A stretch of 64,000 nucleotides of DNA from Hahella sp050299855 (GCA_050299855.1 JBNKWQ010000010.1:61564-125563); one strand, 5' to 3'. Positions 43,644-53,076 are shown, counted from the stretch's first letter. Translations and numbers: made by a program. The notes: generated by a model not told the origin, from the letters alone.

Positions 43644-44822
43644 ATGAAACCTGTTTATCTGGACTACTTAGCCACTACTCCCGTTGACCCAGCCGTAGCT
43701 GATTCAATGATGGAGTGCCTGACAATGGACGGTAATTTTGCCAATCCAGCATCCAGATCTCATATTTATGGATGGAAGGCTGAAGAAGCGGTGGAGAATG
43801 CTCGCCGCCAAGTGGCGGATTTGTTGGGGGCCGATCCTCGTGAAATAGTCTGGACCTCGGGTGCTACTGAGGCCAATAATCTCGCCATTAAAGGTATTGC
43901 CAGTCGCCATAAGGATAAAGGGCGGCACATCATCACCTCGGCTATTGAGCACAAGGCGGTTTTGGACCCTTGTGCTCAGCTCGAAGCGCAGGGCTTTGAG
44001 GTGACCTATTTGTCACCAGGCAGAGATGGTGTGATAACGCCTGATGCGATAACCTCGGCATTGCGTGATGACACTATCCTGGTATCCGTAATGCATGCAA
44101 ATAATGAACTGGGAGTAATTAATGATGTGGTCGCCATAGCTGAACGGCTGGCGGGGCATCAGGCCTACTTTCATGTGGATGCGGCACAGAGCGCTGGTAA
44201 GCTGCCATTGGATTTAGGTCAGACTAAGATCGATTTGCTGTCATGTTGCGCGCACAAAATTTATGGTCCGAAAGGCGTGGGCGCGCTGTATGTGCGACGC
44301 AATCCGTTTGTGGCAATAGATGCACAGATCCATGGTGGTGGTCATGAACGTGGCATGCGCTCCGGCACTTTGCCAACGCACCAAATTGTCGGAATGGGTA
44401 AGGCATTCGCACTGGCAAACGAGATGATGGTGCGGGAGCAGGCCGATTTACTGAAGCTGAGGGAGCAACTCTGGGAAGGGATTTGTGATTTGGGCGAGGT
44501 TAGTATCAATGGGCACCCAACTCAGCGTCTGGCAGGTGTGCTAAACGTCAGTTTTGGCTTTGTCGACGGTGAAACCCTGATGATGTCGATGCGGGATATT
44601 GCCGTATCGACTGGGTCTGCATGTACCTCTGCTTCTCTGGAACCTTCATATGTCCTGAAGGCTTTGGGGTTGCCTGACTCTCTGGCATTAAGCTCAGTAC
44701 GTATCTCGATGGGCAGATTTACCTCGGCGGATGATGTGGAGGTGGCTGTCAATTGTATCCGGACGGCAGTGACCAAATTACGGGATATTTCGCCTGCCTG
44801 GAAAGCCAGAACAACTGGTTAA
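43644..44822 (+). CDS. iscS: Cysteine desulfurase IscS
   Basis: A 392-residue pyridoxal-phosphate enzyme that releases sulfur from cysteine for iron-sulfur clusters and tRNA thiolation. N-terminal KPVYLDYLATTPVDP, the cofactor lysine in CCAHKIYGPKG, and the mobile catalytic loop STGSACTSASLEPSYVLKALG (about 322-342) are present. The C-terminus SPAWKARTTG is shorter than, and differs from, the E. coli end PLWEM...WAHH. Unusually, iscU, iscA, hscB, hscA, fdx and iscX do not follow; the next gene is ndk. Confidence 0.95.
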   Translation: MKPVYLDYLATTPVDPAVADSMMECLTMDGNFANPASRSHIYGWKAEEAVENARRQVADLLGADPREIVWTSGATEANNLAIKGIASRHKDKGRHIITSAIEHKAVLDPCAQLEAQGFEVTYLSPGRDGVITPDAITSALRDDTILVSVMHANNELGVINDVVAIAERLAGHQAYFHVDAAQSAGKLPLDLGQTKIDLLSCCAHKIYGPKGVGALYVRRNPFVAIDAQIHGGGHERGMRSGTLPTHQIVGMGKAFALANEMMVREQADLLKLREQLWEGICDLGEVSINGHPTQRLAGVLNVSFGFVDGETLMMSMRDIAVSTGSACTSASLEPSYVLKALGLPDSLALSSVRISMGRFTSADDVEVAVNCIRTAVTKLRDISPAWKARTTG

Positions 44823-44887
44823 AGAATCTTAACAAAATTCGTTCTCTCAGGCCCAAACCATTAGTAGGGTCAGAGTGTAACTTTATC

Positions 44888-44915
44888 CTGAACATGCGTA
44901 TAATCGCGTGTTCAG
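44888..44915 (+). promoter_or_regulatory. ndk promoter with dyad around the -10 box
   Basis: CTGAACATGCG (44888-44898) and CGCGTGTTCAG (44905-44915) form a nearly perfect inverted repeat (one G-T pair) around TATAAT (44899-44904), a consensus -10 box. No good -35 is seen upstream. A repressor or activator could bind the two arms; alternatively a transcript starting further upstream would form a stem-loop. Confidence 0.65.
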
Positions 44916-44951
44916 AATTTACCCATCCCATTCTTATTGGAGAAAATGTTA

Positions 44952-45380
44952 ATGGCCGTTGAGCGTACGCTTTCTATTATTAAGCCAGATGCCGTAGCAA
45001 AAAATGTTATTGGTGAAATCTACTCTCGTTTTGAGAAAGCTGGCCTGCGCATTGTTGCTGCAAAGATGCTGCATCTGTCCCAGGAGCAGGCAGAAGGCTT
45101 TTATGCTGAACATAAAGAGCGCGGATTCTTCCCTGATCTTGTCGCGTTCATGACTTCTGGGCCAGTTGTTGTACAGGTTCTGGAAGGTGACGGTGCTATT
45201 GCCATGAATCGTCAGTTGATGGGCGCTACTAATCCTAAGGAAGCTGAAGCAGGTACTATTCGTGCTGATTTTGCGGATTCTATTGATGCGAATGCCGTGC
45301 ATGGGTCTGATTCTGCAGCATCTGCAGAGCGTGAAGTGGCCTATTTTTTCAGTGAAAACGAAGTGTGCCCGCGCGGTTGA
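44952..45380 (+). CDS. ndk: Nucleoside diphosphate kinase Ndk
   Basis: A 142-residue enzyme balancing nucleoside triphosphates. AVERTLSIIKPDAVAKNVIG at the N-terminus and the phosphorylated His in NAVHGSDS are diagnostic, and the C-terminus FSENEVCPRG is conserved. The ATG at 44952 matches the family start and is nine bases after GGAG; two upstream in-frame ATGs (44937, 44946) are less likely. It occupies the place after the isc genes, as in pseudomonads. Confidence 0.97.
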   Translation: MAVERTLSIIKPDAVAKNVIGEIYSRFEKAGLRIVAAKMLHLSQEQAEGFYAEHKERGFFPDLVAFMTSGPVVVQVLEGDGAIAMNRQLMGATNPKEAEAGTIRADFADSIDANAVHGSDSAASAEREVAYFFSENEVCPRG

Positions 45381-45388
45381 TTAGCTGA

Positions 45389-45443
45389 TTTCCTTTCGCA
45401 CAAGCAAAGGAAACTGAAGTGCAGGACTCAATGTCCTGCACTT
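45389..45443 (+). other. Two consecutive hairpins between ndk and rlmN
   Basis: First: TTTCCTTT / AAAGGAAA (45389-45413) with a nine-base loop. Second: AAGTGCAGGAC / GTCCTGCACTT (45417-45443), an 11-bp perfect stem with a five-base loop. A further palindrome ATGGCCATAGGCCAT (45452-45466) sits just before the rlmN ribosome site. The second could terminate ndk transcription weakly. Confidence 0.7.
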
Positions 45444-45478
45444 TGCGTTAAAATGGCCATAGGCCATAGAGGTAATAA

Positions 45479-46648
45479 ATGACAACTGATCAGGCTCTCA
45501 ACACGGACTCAACTACCACAGATGTGATTGCCAAGACCAACTTGCTAGGTCTGAGTCGGTCGCAACTGGAAGAGTTTTTTGTTGCTCTTGGAGAGAAAAA
45601 GTTTCGTGCGTCACAGGTGATGAAGTGGGTGCACCAGCTTGGTGTTATCGATTTCGACCAGATGACCAACATGAGCAAAGTCTTACGCGACAAGCTGAAA
45701 CAGATAGCCGAAATCGTTGTTCCTGAAATTACCTATGAAGATATTTCTGCCGATGGTACTCGAAAGTGGGTTATGCAGATGGCAGGGGGCAGTAGTATTG
45801 AAACTGTTTTTATCCCCGAAAATGGTCGCGGAACACTATGTGTTTCTTCGCAGATAGGCTGTTCTTTGGACTGCAGTTTTTGTTCTACCGGAAAGCAGGG
45901 ATTTAACCGTAATTTGACCAGTGCTGAGATAATCGGCCAGTTATGGATCGCGGCACGGTCTTTTGGCAGTGGCGATGTCTCCAAAGAGCGTCATGTGACC
46001 AATGTGGTTTTTATGGGGATGGGGGAGCCACTGTTAAATTTTGACAATGTAGTACCTGCCTGCGAAATCATGATGGATGATTTTGCCTACGCTATCTCAA
46101 AAAGACGATTGACTGTCAGCACGTCCGGTCTAGTTCCCATGATTGACAAACTGGGTTCGATTACTGATGTGTCTTTGGCAATTTCACTGCATGCACCTAA
46201 TGATCCTCTGCGGGATATTCTGGTGCCAGTGAACAAAAAATATCCGGTGAAAGATCTACTGGCTGCCTGTCAGCGTTATCTGGACAACCTGCCCGACAAA
46301 CGCCGGATAACGATTGAATATACTCTCATTGAAGGCGTGAATGATCTTCTGGAGCATGCCCGCGAACTGGTCGAGCTGCTCAAGGATCTGCCCTGCAAGA
46401 TAAATCTGATCCCGTTTAACCCTTTTCCCAATAACGACTATAAGAGGCCGTCCAGAAATGCAGTAATGCGTTTCCAGAAGGTTCTCAACGAGGCGGGTTA
46501 TGTTGCAACTATTCGAACCACTCGCGGAGATGATATTGATGCTGCCTGTGGTCAGTTGGTCGGTCGGGTTGAGGACCGCACACGTCGCAGCCAAAAGTAT
46601 ATTCCGCCTGTCGACGTAATTCCTGCGGTTAACGTATCGCATCATTAA
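45479..46648 (+). CDS. rlmN: Dual-specificity 23S rRNA/tRNA adenine C2-methyltransferase RlmN
   Basis: A 389-residue radical-SAM methyltransferase that methylates A2503 of 23S rRNA and A37 of tRNAs. The radical-SAM motif is CSLDCSFC; the two methylation cysteines lie in GTLCVSSQIGC and in DAACGQL near the C-terminus. It has GAGGT as ribosome site and lies in the usual ndk-rlmN-pilF order. Confidence 0.96.
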   Translation: MTTDQALNTDSTTTDVIAKTNLLGLSRSQLEEFFVALGEKKFRASQVMKWVHQLGVIDFDQMTNMSKVLRDKLKQIAEIVVPEITYEDISADGTRKWVMQMAGGSSIETVFIPENGRGTLCVSSQIGCSLDCSFCSTGKQGFNRNLTSAEIIGQLWIAARSFGSGDVSKERHVTNVVFMGMGEPLLNFDNVVPACEIMMDDFAYAISKRRLTVSTSGLVPMIDKLGSITDVSLAISLHAPNDPLRDILVPVNKKYPVKDLLAACQRYLDNLPDKRRITIEYTLIEGVNDLLEHARELVELLKDLPCKINLIPFNPFPNNDYKRPSRNAVMRFQKVLNEAGYVATIRTTRGDDIDAACGQLVGRVEDRTRRSQKYIPPVDVIPAVNVSHH

Positions 46649-46770
46649 GGATCCCCTGAAGTGGCAGGGAGGGCTGGATTGCCTTTAGATAGACCAAATA
46701 GCGGTATGTCTGAGCTGAAAATAAGCTAAGCTATTAATTCTTAAAATGAACTGGAAGCAATTAACCTATT

Positions 46771-47604
46771 ATGGTTTTCCATTTTGTAATAAACAGCACA
46801 GTTAAAAGAGCCACCTATATTTCCTCTATCGCGCGTTGTGGAGCCGGGATTGTTACCCTGTTAATGTTGCTTTTTTCCACGGGGTGCGTAACTACAGTAG
46901 AGGGCCCCTATACTTCAAAAGCCTCCAGTAGCAAGGCCACGGAGCAGTATGTCCAACTGGGATTGGCCTATTATCAGAATCGAGACTATGACCTGGCTAT
47001 CCAGAAACTTGGTAGGGCGCTGGAAATTGAGCCCGAAAATTCTACTGCTCTGGCGGCGCTTGGTTTGGTCTACCAGGCTCAGTCGGAACCCAAATATGCC
47101 GAAGATCAATTTAAAGCCGCGTTGAAATACGATCCAAATTACACCAGAGGTCGAACATACTATGGTGCGTTTCTCTTCCAGCAGGGACGCCTAGAAGAAT
47201 CTTTGCGTCAATTTTCATTAGCCTCAGAAGATGTTCGTTATGAGGCTCGTCCCCAGATTTTTAGCAATCTGGGGCTCGTAAATAAAAAGTTGGGTAAAGT
47301 TAAACCAGCAATAGATGCCTATGAAAAGTCGTTGACTCTACGTCGAGATCAACCAAATGTGCAGTTATCGCTCGCAACCCTGCATTTCCAAAATGGCGAC
47401 AAGAATAGGGCGGACCGATATTATCAGGCTTATCGGGAAAATGTCCGGATCGGCAACGCACGGCACACCCCTCAGAGTCTTGCGCTTGGGATTGGCATTG
47501 CACGTAGCAAGAATGACGTCAATGAAGAAGCATCATTGATGCTTTTACTTAAAAACATATACCCAGAATCCGCCGAGTATCAGAAAATTAAGGACCCCTC
47601 CTGA
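46771..47604 (+). CDS. pilF: Type IV pilus biogenesis lipoprotein PilF/PilW
   Basis: A 277-residue lipoprotein with TPR repeats, needed in pseudomonads to place the PilQ secretin in the outer membrane. The signal core with FSTGC (Cys at about residue 36) is followed by six TPR-like helices pairs, such as VQLGLAYYQNRDYDLAIQ and AALGLVYQAQSEPKYAE. The ATG used gives a long n-region; a shorter start is possible. The stop overlaps the rodZ start by one base. Confidence 0.9.
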   Translation: MVFHFVINSTVKRATYISSIARCGAGIVTLLMLLFSTGCVTTVEGPYTSKASSSKATEQYVQLGLAYYQNRDYDLAIQKLGRALEIEPENSTALAALGLVYQAQSEPKYAEDQFKAALKYDPNYTRGRTYYGAFLFQQGRLEESLRQFSLASEDVRYEARPQIFSNLGLVNKKLGKVKPAIDAYEKSLTLRRDQPNVQLSLATLHFQNGDKNRADRYYQAYRENVRIGNARHTPQSLALGIGIARSKNDVNEEASLMLLLKNIYPESAEYQKIKDPS

Positions 47605-48623
47605 TGTCTTCTGAAAATGCAGTTCCACAACAAAAAAATAATCGCCCTGGCAGTCGCCTGCAAAGGGCTCGTGAAGACCGTGGCTGGAGTGTTCCTCAAA
47701 CCGCTGAAAAGCTGCATGTGATTCCTCGCTACGTTAGAGCAATTGAAGAGGGGGATTACAGTCAGTTGCCAGGACTTGTTTTCCTTAAGGGGTATGTTCG
47801 GTCATATGCGCGGTTGGTTAATCTTTCCGAAGATCGCTTGATAGAAGATCTTGAGCAGGAATTGCTGGTCACCAGTGATCCAATGCTGGCGCAGCCCGTA
47901 GCCTCAACGGTACCGGCTGGGTTTGATAATGAAAAGTCCGGCAGCAATATTAAGCTGTTTGTTTTGCTGATTATTATCGGTCTCGCTGTTGGAGGCGGAT
48001 ATTTCTTGTGGGAGGCCAATAAAGCCGGGCCTGATGCTGCTAAGGTCACCTCACCATCAGAGCCGACAGCTACCCAACCAACAGAAAAATCTTCGGCTAC
48101 AGCGCCTGCTACGGAGTCCAATGACGCTGGTGCAGCAGAGATCTCAGCAGTTACAGAACCTAATATCGAAACTCAAGCAGATAAAGATGCTGCGTTCACT
48201 GAAAATGAAGCTGTGTCTCCCGAAGCTGTTCCAATTGAACCTGAACCTGCTCCTGTTGAAACTGTAGGAGCTGTTCCAGAAAAACCGGTTATTGAAACTT
48301 CGGTAGCCCCGGAAGTAGACGCGACTGAAGCGGAAGCAATCGATGCGCCTGTCGATAATAGTGGGCAAGTGGAATTGGAAGGTCTGGTGTCGGTAAAGGC
48401 AATTTTTACCAGCGACTGTTGGTTTGATTTGCGGGATCGCGATAACAACCGCACTGTGGGACTGTACAGGGCTGGTGACGTGGTTGATTTCAGTGGTTAC
48501 TTCCCCCTTCGATTTGTGGTTGGCGCTGTTGATGCCGTTAGTATCAGTGTGGCCGGGAAGCCGCTTGATTTTAGCAAATACCGCGTTCGTAATAACCGGG
48601 TTGAATTGGTGTTGGAGCAATAA
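47604..48623 (+). CDS. rodZ: Cytoskeleton protein RodZ
   Basis: A 339-residue inner-membrane protein that links MreB to the cell-wall machinery. The N-terminal helix-turn-helix (LQRAREDRGWSVPQTAEKLH) and LPGLVFLKGYVRSYARLVNL come first, then one helix (about 112-132), a long Ala/Glu/Pro/Thr-rich periplasmic linker (about 140-250) and a C-terminal DUF4115 beta domain (FTSDCWFDLRDRDNNRTVGL). The linker composition is repetitive but not a strict repeat. It lies between pilF and ispG. Confidence 0.93.
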   Translation: MSSENAVPQQKNNRPGSRLQRAREDRGWSVPQTAEKLHVIPRYVRAIEEGDYSQLPGLVFLKGYVRSYARLVNLSEDRLIEDLEQELLVTSDPMLAQPVASTVPAGFDNEKSGSNIKLFVLLIIIGLAVGGGYFLWEANKAGPDAAKVTSPSEPTATQPTEKSSATAPATESNDAGAAEISAVTEPNIETQADKDAAFTENEAVSPEAVPIEPEPAPVETVGAVPEKPVIETSVAPEVDATEAEAIDAPVDNSGQVELEGLVSVKAIFTSDCWFDLRDRDNNRTVGLYRAGDVVDFSGYFPLRFVVGAVDAVSISVAGKPLDFSKYRVRNNRVELVLEQ

Positions 48624-48629
48624 CGTACT

Positions 48630-49748
48630 ATGTCCATGTTTCATGAGTCTCCTATCAAGCGACGTAAGTCCAGGCAAATTATGGTCGGGGATGTTGCCGT
48701 GGGAGGAGATGCTCCCATCGCGGTGCAGTCGATGACGAATACTGAAACCTGTGACGTCGAGGCGACAGTTGCCCAGATCCGTAAAATTCAGGATGCGGGG
48801 GCTGATATAGTGAGAGTGTCTGTGCCGTCCATGGACGCCGCTGAAGCCTTTGCCAACATCCGCCAGCAGGTATCAGTACCGTTGGTGGCAGATATACATT
48901 TTGATTACAAAATAGCCCTTCGAGTGGCGGAAGTAGGGGTTGACTGCCTGCGGATAAATCCTGGCAATATTGGTAGAGAGGATCGGGTGCGTTCGGTGAT
49001 CAGCGCGGCTGAAGACAAGGGTATACCCATTCGGATCGGAGTTAATGCCGGCTCTCTGGAGAAAGATCTGCAGAAGAAATATGGCGAGCCGACACCGGCG
49101 GCGCTGGTTGAATCAGCTATGCGACATATTGAGATTCTGGATCGACATAATTTTTCCAATTTCAAGGTCAGTCTGAAAGCATCTGATGTATTTATGACCG
49201 TGGCAGCTTATCGTCTCATTGCTGGTCAGATTGAGCAGCCGTTACATCTGGGAATCACCGAAGCCGGTGGTTTCAGATCAGGTGCAGTAAAGTCGGCAAT
49301 CGGTCTTGGCATGCTATTGATGGACGGTATCGGTGACACGATACGGGTTTCCCTTGCAGCTGATCCGGTAGAGGAAATCAAGGTCGGGTATGACATTCTC
49401 AAGAGTCTTCACCTCAGGTCTAAAGGGATCAACTTTATCGCCTGTCCGAGTTGCTCCAGACAAAACTTTGATGTCATCAAAACCATGAATGAACTTGAGG
49501 CCCGCCTTGAGGATATTGCTACCCCTATGGACGTAGCAGTTATCGGATGCGTGGTGAATGGTCCTGGCGAAGCTAAGGAAGCAGATATCGGGCTGACGGG
49601 TGGAACGCCCAATAATCTGATATATATAGGTGGCAAGCCTGATCATAAACTTGATAACGCCGAGCTGGTCGACCGCTTTGAAGCCTTGATCCGGGAAAAA
49701 GCAGCAATTAAACAGAAAGAGTTGGACGACCTTATCGTTAAAGCCTGA
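48630..49748 (+). CDS. ispG: 4-hydroxy-3-methylbut-2-enyl-diphosphate synthase IspG
   Basis: A 372-residue [4Fe-4S] enzyme of the MEP isoprenoid pathway. The cluster ligands are in ACPSCSRQ and GCVVNGPGEAKEADIG (Cys and Glu), and the N-terminal TIM-barrel motifs SMTNTETCDVEATVAQI and VADIHFDYKIAL are conserved. It starts six bases after the rodZ stop and is followed by hisS. Confidence 0.97.
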   Translation: MSMFHESPIKRRKSRQIMVGDVAVGGDAPIAVQSMTNTETCDVEATVAQIRKIQDAGADIVRVSVPSMDAAEAFANIRQQVSVPLVADIHFDYKIALRVAEVGVDCLRINPGNIGREDRVRSVISAAEDKGIPIRIGVNAGSLEKDLQKKYGEPTPAALVESAMRHIEILDRHNFSNFKVSLKASDVFMTVAAYRLIAGQIEQPLHLGITEAGGFRSGAVKSAIGLGMLLMDGIGDTIRVSLAADPVEEIKVGYDILKSLHLRSKGINFIACPSCSRQNFDVIKTMNELEARLEDIATPMDVAVIGCVVNGPGEAKEADIGLTGGTPNNLIYIGGKPDHKLDNAELVDRFEALIREKAAIKQKELDDLIVKA

Positions 49749-49803
49749 CCCCTCAGGCCGGTCCTCCTGTCCTAAAGCGCAATTTGAATTATTGAGGTGA
49801 ACC

Positions 49804-51078
49804 TTGGCACGCATTCAAGCCATTCGTGGAATGAATGATGTACTTCCTGATCAGACGCCGGTTTGGCGTTATCTTGAAGACACAGCCCGCATGTTGTTTG
49901 AACAATATGGAGTGGAAGAGATCAGAATGCCGATCGTTGAACAGACTGAACTGTTCAAGCGTTCTATCGGCGAAGTGACTGATATTGTTGAAAAGGAAAT
50001 GTACACCTTCAGCGATCGTAATGGCGACAGCCTTACCTTGCGTCCTGAAGGAACTGCCGGCTGCGTCCGAGCGGGTGAAGAACATGGGCTACTTTTCAAT
50101 CAAATCAGAAGATTATGGTACACCGGCCCTATGTTTAGGCATGAGCGACCGCAAAAAGGCCGGTATCGCCAGTTTCACCAGATAGGCCTGGAATGCTTTG
50201 GATTTGTCGGGCCGGACATTGATGCCGAATTGATTATCCTGACCGCCCGGCTCTGGCAGAGATTGGGGCTGGCTGAACATGTTGAGTTGCAGTTGAACTC
50301 TATTGGTAGTGCTGAGGCACGTAAAACCTTTAAGGCAGCCTTGGTGGATTATTTGTCCCAATATCAGGATAAATTGGATGATGACAGTCAGCGTCGTCTT
50401 GAGACCAATCCATTGCGGATTTTGGACAGTAAAGACCCAACCACAAGAAAAATATTGCAGGATGCCCCGGTATTTTCGGCGTATCTGGATGAAGATTCCA
50501 GGCAGCACTTTGAAGGGCTTTGCAGCTACCTGGATCAGGCTGGAATTAAGTATACTGTGAACCCTCAATTGGTTCGGGGACTGGACTACTACTGCAAAAC
50601 AGTGTTTGAGTGGGTGACTGCCAGTCTGGGAGCTCAGGGAACTGTATGTGCTGGCGGTCGATATGACGGCCTTGTAGAACAGCTCGGGGGGCGGAGCACA
50701 CCGGCGGTTGGGTTTGCTATGGGTATTGAGCGCTTGATCCTTATGCTGGAAACGCTTGATCTTGTGCCTGCCAGCCTGCATGATCGTGCCGATTTTTATA
50801 TTTGTGCTCTCGGTGATGGTTCCAGCAGTTATGCTTTCGAGGTAGCTGAACGTCTGCGGGACCTGCCACAGGACGTTCGTGTGATAACTCATTGCGGCGG
50901 AGGCGGCTTTAAAGCTCAGATGAAAAAGGCTGATAAAAGTACTGCCACCTTTGCGCTTCTACTCGGTGAAGACGAAGTAAACGGCCGTACGGTGACGTTG
51001 AAGCCATTAAGGTCTGATCAGGCGCAGAAAAATTTACCGCTGGAAGAGTTCCTGTCATCCGTTCCGCAGATGCTATGA
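49804..51078 (+). CDS. hisS: Histidyl-tRNA synthetase HisS
   Basis: A 424-residue class II aminoacyl-tRNA synthetase. Motif 1 region IQAIRGMNDVLPDQTP, motif 2 FRHERPQKGRYRQFHQIG, the histidine-binding LVRGLDYYCKTVFEW and motif 3 PAVGFAMGIERL are all present. The start codon is TTG, with GAGGTGA five bases upstream. It lies between ispG and yfgM, the normal gammaproteobacterial order. Confidence 0.97.
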   Translation: MARIQAIRGMNDVLPDQTPVWRYLEDTARMLFEQYGVEEIRMPIVEQTELFKRSIGEVTDIVEKEMYTFSDRNGDSLTLRPEGTAGCVRAGEEHGLLFNQIRRLWYTGPMFRHERPQKGRYRQFHQIGLECFGFVGPDIDAELIILTARLWQRLGLAEHVELQLNSIGSAEARKTFKAALVDYLSQYQDKLDDDSQRRLETNPLRILDSKDPTTRKILQDAPVFSAYLDEDSRQHFEGLCSYLDQAGIKYTVNPQLVRGLDYYCKTVFEWVTASLGAQGTVCAGGRYDGLVEQLGGRSTPAVGFAMGIERLILMLETLDLVPASLHDRADFYICALGDGSSSYAFEVAERLRDLPQDVRVITHCGGGGFKAQMKKADKSTATFALLLGEDEVNGRTVTLKPLRSDQAQKNLPLEEFLSSVPQML

Positions 51079-51174
51079 GGTTTTGCATAAATTGATGCGG
51101 GCTTTGTTACTGACTATTAATGATTAACAACACAACGTTTAAAAACAGACGTTAAAACTTAGGAGAGGTTGAGA

Positions 51175-51828
51175 GTGGATTACGAACGCTCTGAAGACGA
51201 ACAGGTCGCGGCATTAAAGCGCTGGTGGAACGAAAACGGTAACGCTCTGTTGATTGGAATTGGCTTGGCGTTGGCGGCAATATTTGGCTGGAAGGCTTAT
51301 CAGCAGCATGAAAGAGAGCAAAAGGAACAGGCCTCTTTACTATATGACCAGCTCACTCAGGCAGTTGTTGCAGCCCAAGCTGCAGATGCCACCACAGAAG
51401 CAGCGAATGTGGAATATTTGTCCGCTGAGTTGAAAGAGAAATTTGAAGGCTCTACTTATGCCCTATATGCAGGGTTGTTTGAAGCCAAACAACTGGTTGC
51501 ACAGGATAAGTTTGACGAAGCTGAGAAGGTTCTGGAAAGCATTAAGTCAACGACTGACGATGCGGCTCTGATTGCTGTTGTTAACACCCGATTGGCACGG
51601 GTTAAAGCCGCCAAACAGGATTTTGATGCCGCTGTCAGTTTGTTGGAAGCGACCAGTGACGACCCCTTCTTCGTCGCTTATCAAGAGTTGAAGGGTGACA
51701 TTCTTAAGATTAAGGGAAGTCGTTCTGAAGCCAAGGCTGCTTATCAGGCGGCGCTGGAGCAAGCCAAAGTGCGCAATCAATCGACCCAGGTTCTTGAAAT
51801 CAAAATCAATGATCTCGCTGACGTATAG
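51175..51828 (+). CDS. yfgM: Periplasmic chaperone-like TPR protein YfgM
   Basis: About 217 residues. The N-terminal cytoplasmic DEQVAALKRWWNENGNALLIG and one helix (about 25-42) are followed by TPR-like repeats in the periplasm. YfgM binds the Sec translocon with PpiD and also affects stress signalling in E. coli. The start is GTG at 51175, nine bases after AGGAG; a TTG two codons earlier is too close to the ribosome site. It is followed by bamB six bases later. Confidence 0.94.
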   Translation: MDYERSEDEQVAALKRWWNENGNALLIGIGLALAAIFGWKAYQQHEREQKEQASLLYDQLTQAVVAAQAADATTEAANVEYLSAELKEKFEGSTYALYAGLFEAKQLVAQDKFDEAEKVLESIKSTTDDAALIAVVNTRLARVKAAKQDFDAAVSLLEATSDDPFFVAYQELKGDILKIKGSRSEAKAAYQAALEQAKVRNQSTQVLEIKINDLADV

Positions 51829-51834
51829 GCAGAT

Positions 51835-52995
51835 ATGAAATTATTAGCATACGGGCGCTCGATCTGGGCGCTTTTTTTCGTTTTGGGTATGTTGGCTGGT
51901 TGTGGCGATGATGATGTGCGACCACCACCCGCTGAGCTGAAATCCTTTAAGGCAACCCTTGAGCTTGATCGTGTATGGAAAGACTCTGTTGGTGACGGCC
52001 AGGATGAACACTTTTTGCAGTTTGCACCTTTGCTGATCGGCGATTCGCTCTATGCAATTGAGTACGACGGTGAAGTTTATGCCTATGACGTGAACAACGG
52101 TGATGACCTTTGGGATATTGACCTTGATGAACCTCTGGTCGGTGGAATCGGTGGTGACAGTCAGCGACTTTATGTGACTACGCTGGATGGGGACCTGATT
52201 GCACTGAAGCGTGAAAACGGTGAAGAGTTATGGCGTCATTCTATATCTGCGGAAGTCATGGCGCCTGCCGTGGTTTTCAGGGATCTGGTTATCGTCCAGA
52301 CTGTAGATGGAAAACTGGCAGGTTATAGCAGTGAAGGTGGCGAGCGGAAGTGGGAATACAGTAGTACCGAGCCTGCATTAACGCTCCGTGGTACTAGTCA
52401 GCCAGTGATATTCCAGGATGCTGTTATTACCGGCATGTCCAACGGCACTGTTGTCGCCGTCAGTGCCGTTAACGGTCAGCTATTCTGGGAGCAGAGAATT
52501 GCGACACCTAAAGGTAAAACGGAACTGGAACGTCTGATTGATGTAGACGGTACCGTCAGCCTGGCTCAGGACGCAATCTATGCAGTTGCATTTCAGGGGC
52601 AATTAAGCCGATTGAGCCTTTTTAACGGCAAGCCGGAATGGACTCTGCCGGTGTCCAGCCGTACTACACCAGGACTCGGTTTTACCAACGTCTATGTGAC
52701 CACGACAGAAGGTGATGTAATTGCCTATGATCGGGATAGCCAGCGGGAAGTGTGGAAACAGTCTGATCTGTCCTACAGGGAGCTGACTGCACCTGTAGCT
52801 TGGGGCAATTATCTGGCCGTGGGAGATCTGGAGGGGTATGTACACATATTGTCTCAGGTGGATGGCAGTTTTGTTGCCAGAATTCACCCTGCTTCAGAAT
52901 ACATTGCTGTAGCGCCAAGAGTTTATGGCGATAAATTGATAGTAACCGGTAGTGATGGTTCCATCAGTGCCTGGGTGATTGAACAGAATCCCTGA
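51835..52995 (+). CDS. bamB: Outer-membrane assembly lipoprotein BamB
   Basis: A 386-residue lipoprotein of the BAM complex that inserts beta-barrels in the outer membrane. The lipobox is LAGC (Cys at about residue 23), followed by Asp-rich residues and then an eight-bladed PQQ-type propeller with repeats like VYAYDVNNGDDLWDIDLD and LIALKRENGEELWRHSI. It lies between yfgM and der. Confidence 0.95.
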   Translation: MKLLAYGRSIWALFFVLGMLAGCGDDDVRPPPAELKSFKATLELDRVWKDSVGDGQDEHFLQFAPLLIGDSLYAIEYDGEVYAYDVNNGDDLWDIDLDEPLVGGIGGDSQRLYVTTLDGDLIALKRENGEELWRHSISAEVMAPAVVFRDLVIVQTVDGKLAGYSSEGGERKWEYSSTEPALTLRGTSQPVIFQDAVITGMSNGTVVAVSAVNGQLFWEQRIATPKGKTELERLIDVDGTVSLAQDAIYAVAFQGQLSRLSLFNGKPEWTLPVSSRTTPGLGFTNVYVTTTEGDVIAYDRDSQREVWKQSDLSYRELTAPVAWGNYLAVGDLEGYVHILSQVDGSFVARIHPASEYIAVAPRVYGDKLIVTGSDGSISAWVIEQNP

Positions 52996-53076
52996 CAGCG
53001 CAGACTTTTGGCCAATCGAACTTTTAATCTGAGTATTTGACAACACATTGAGCTTTTTGCCTCGGGGCACGACCAA

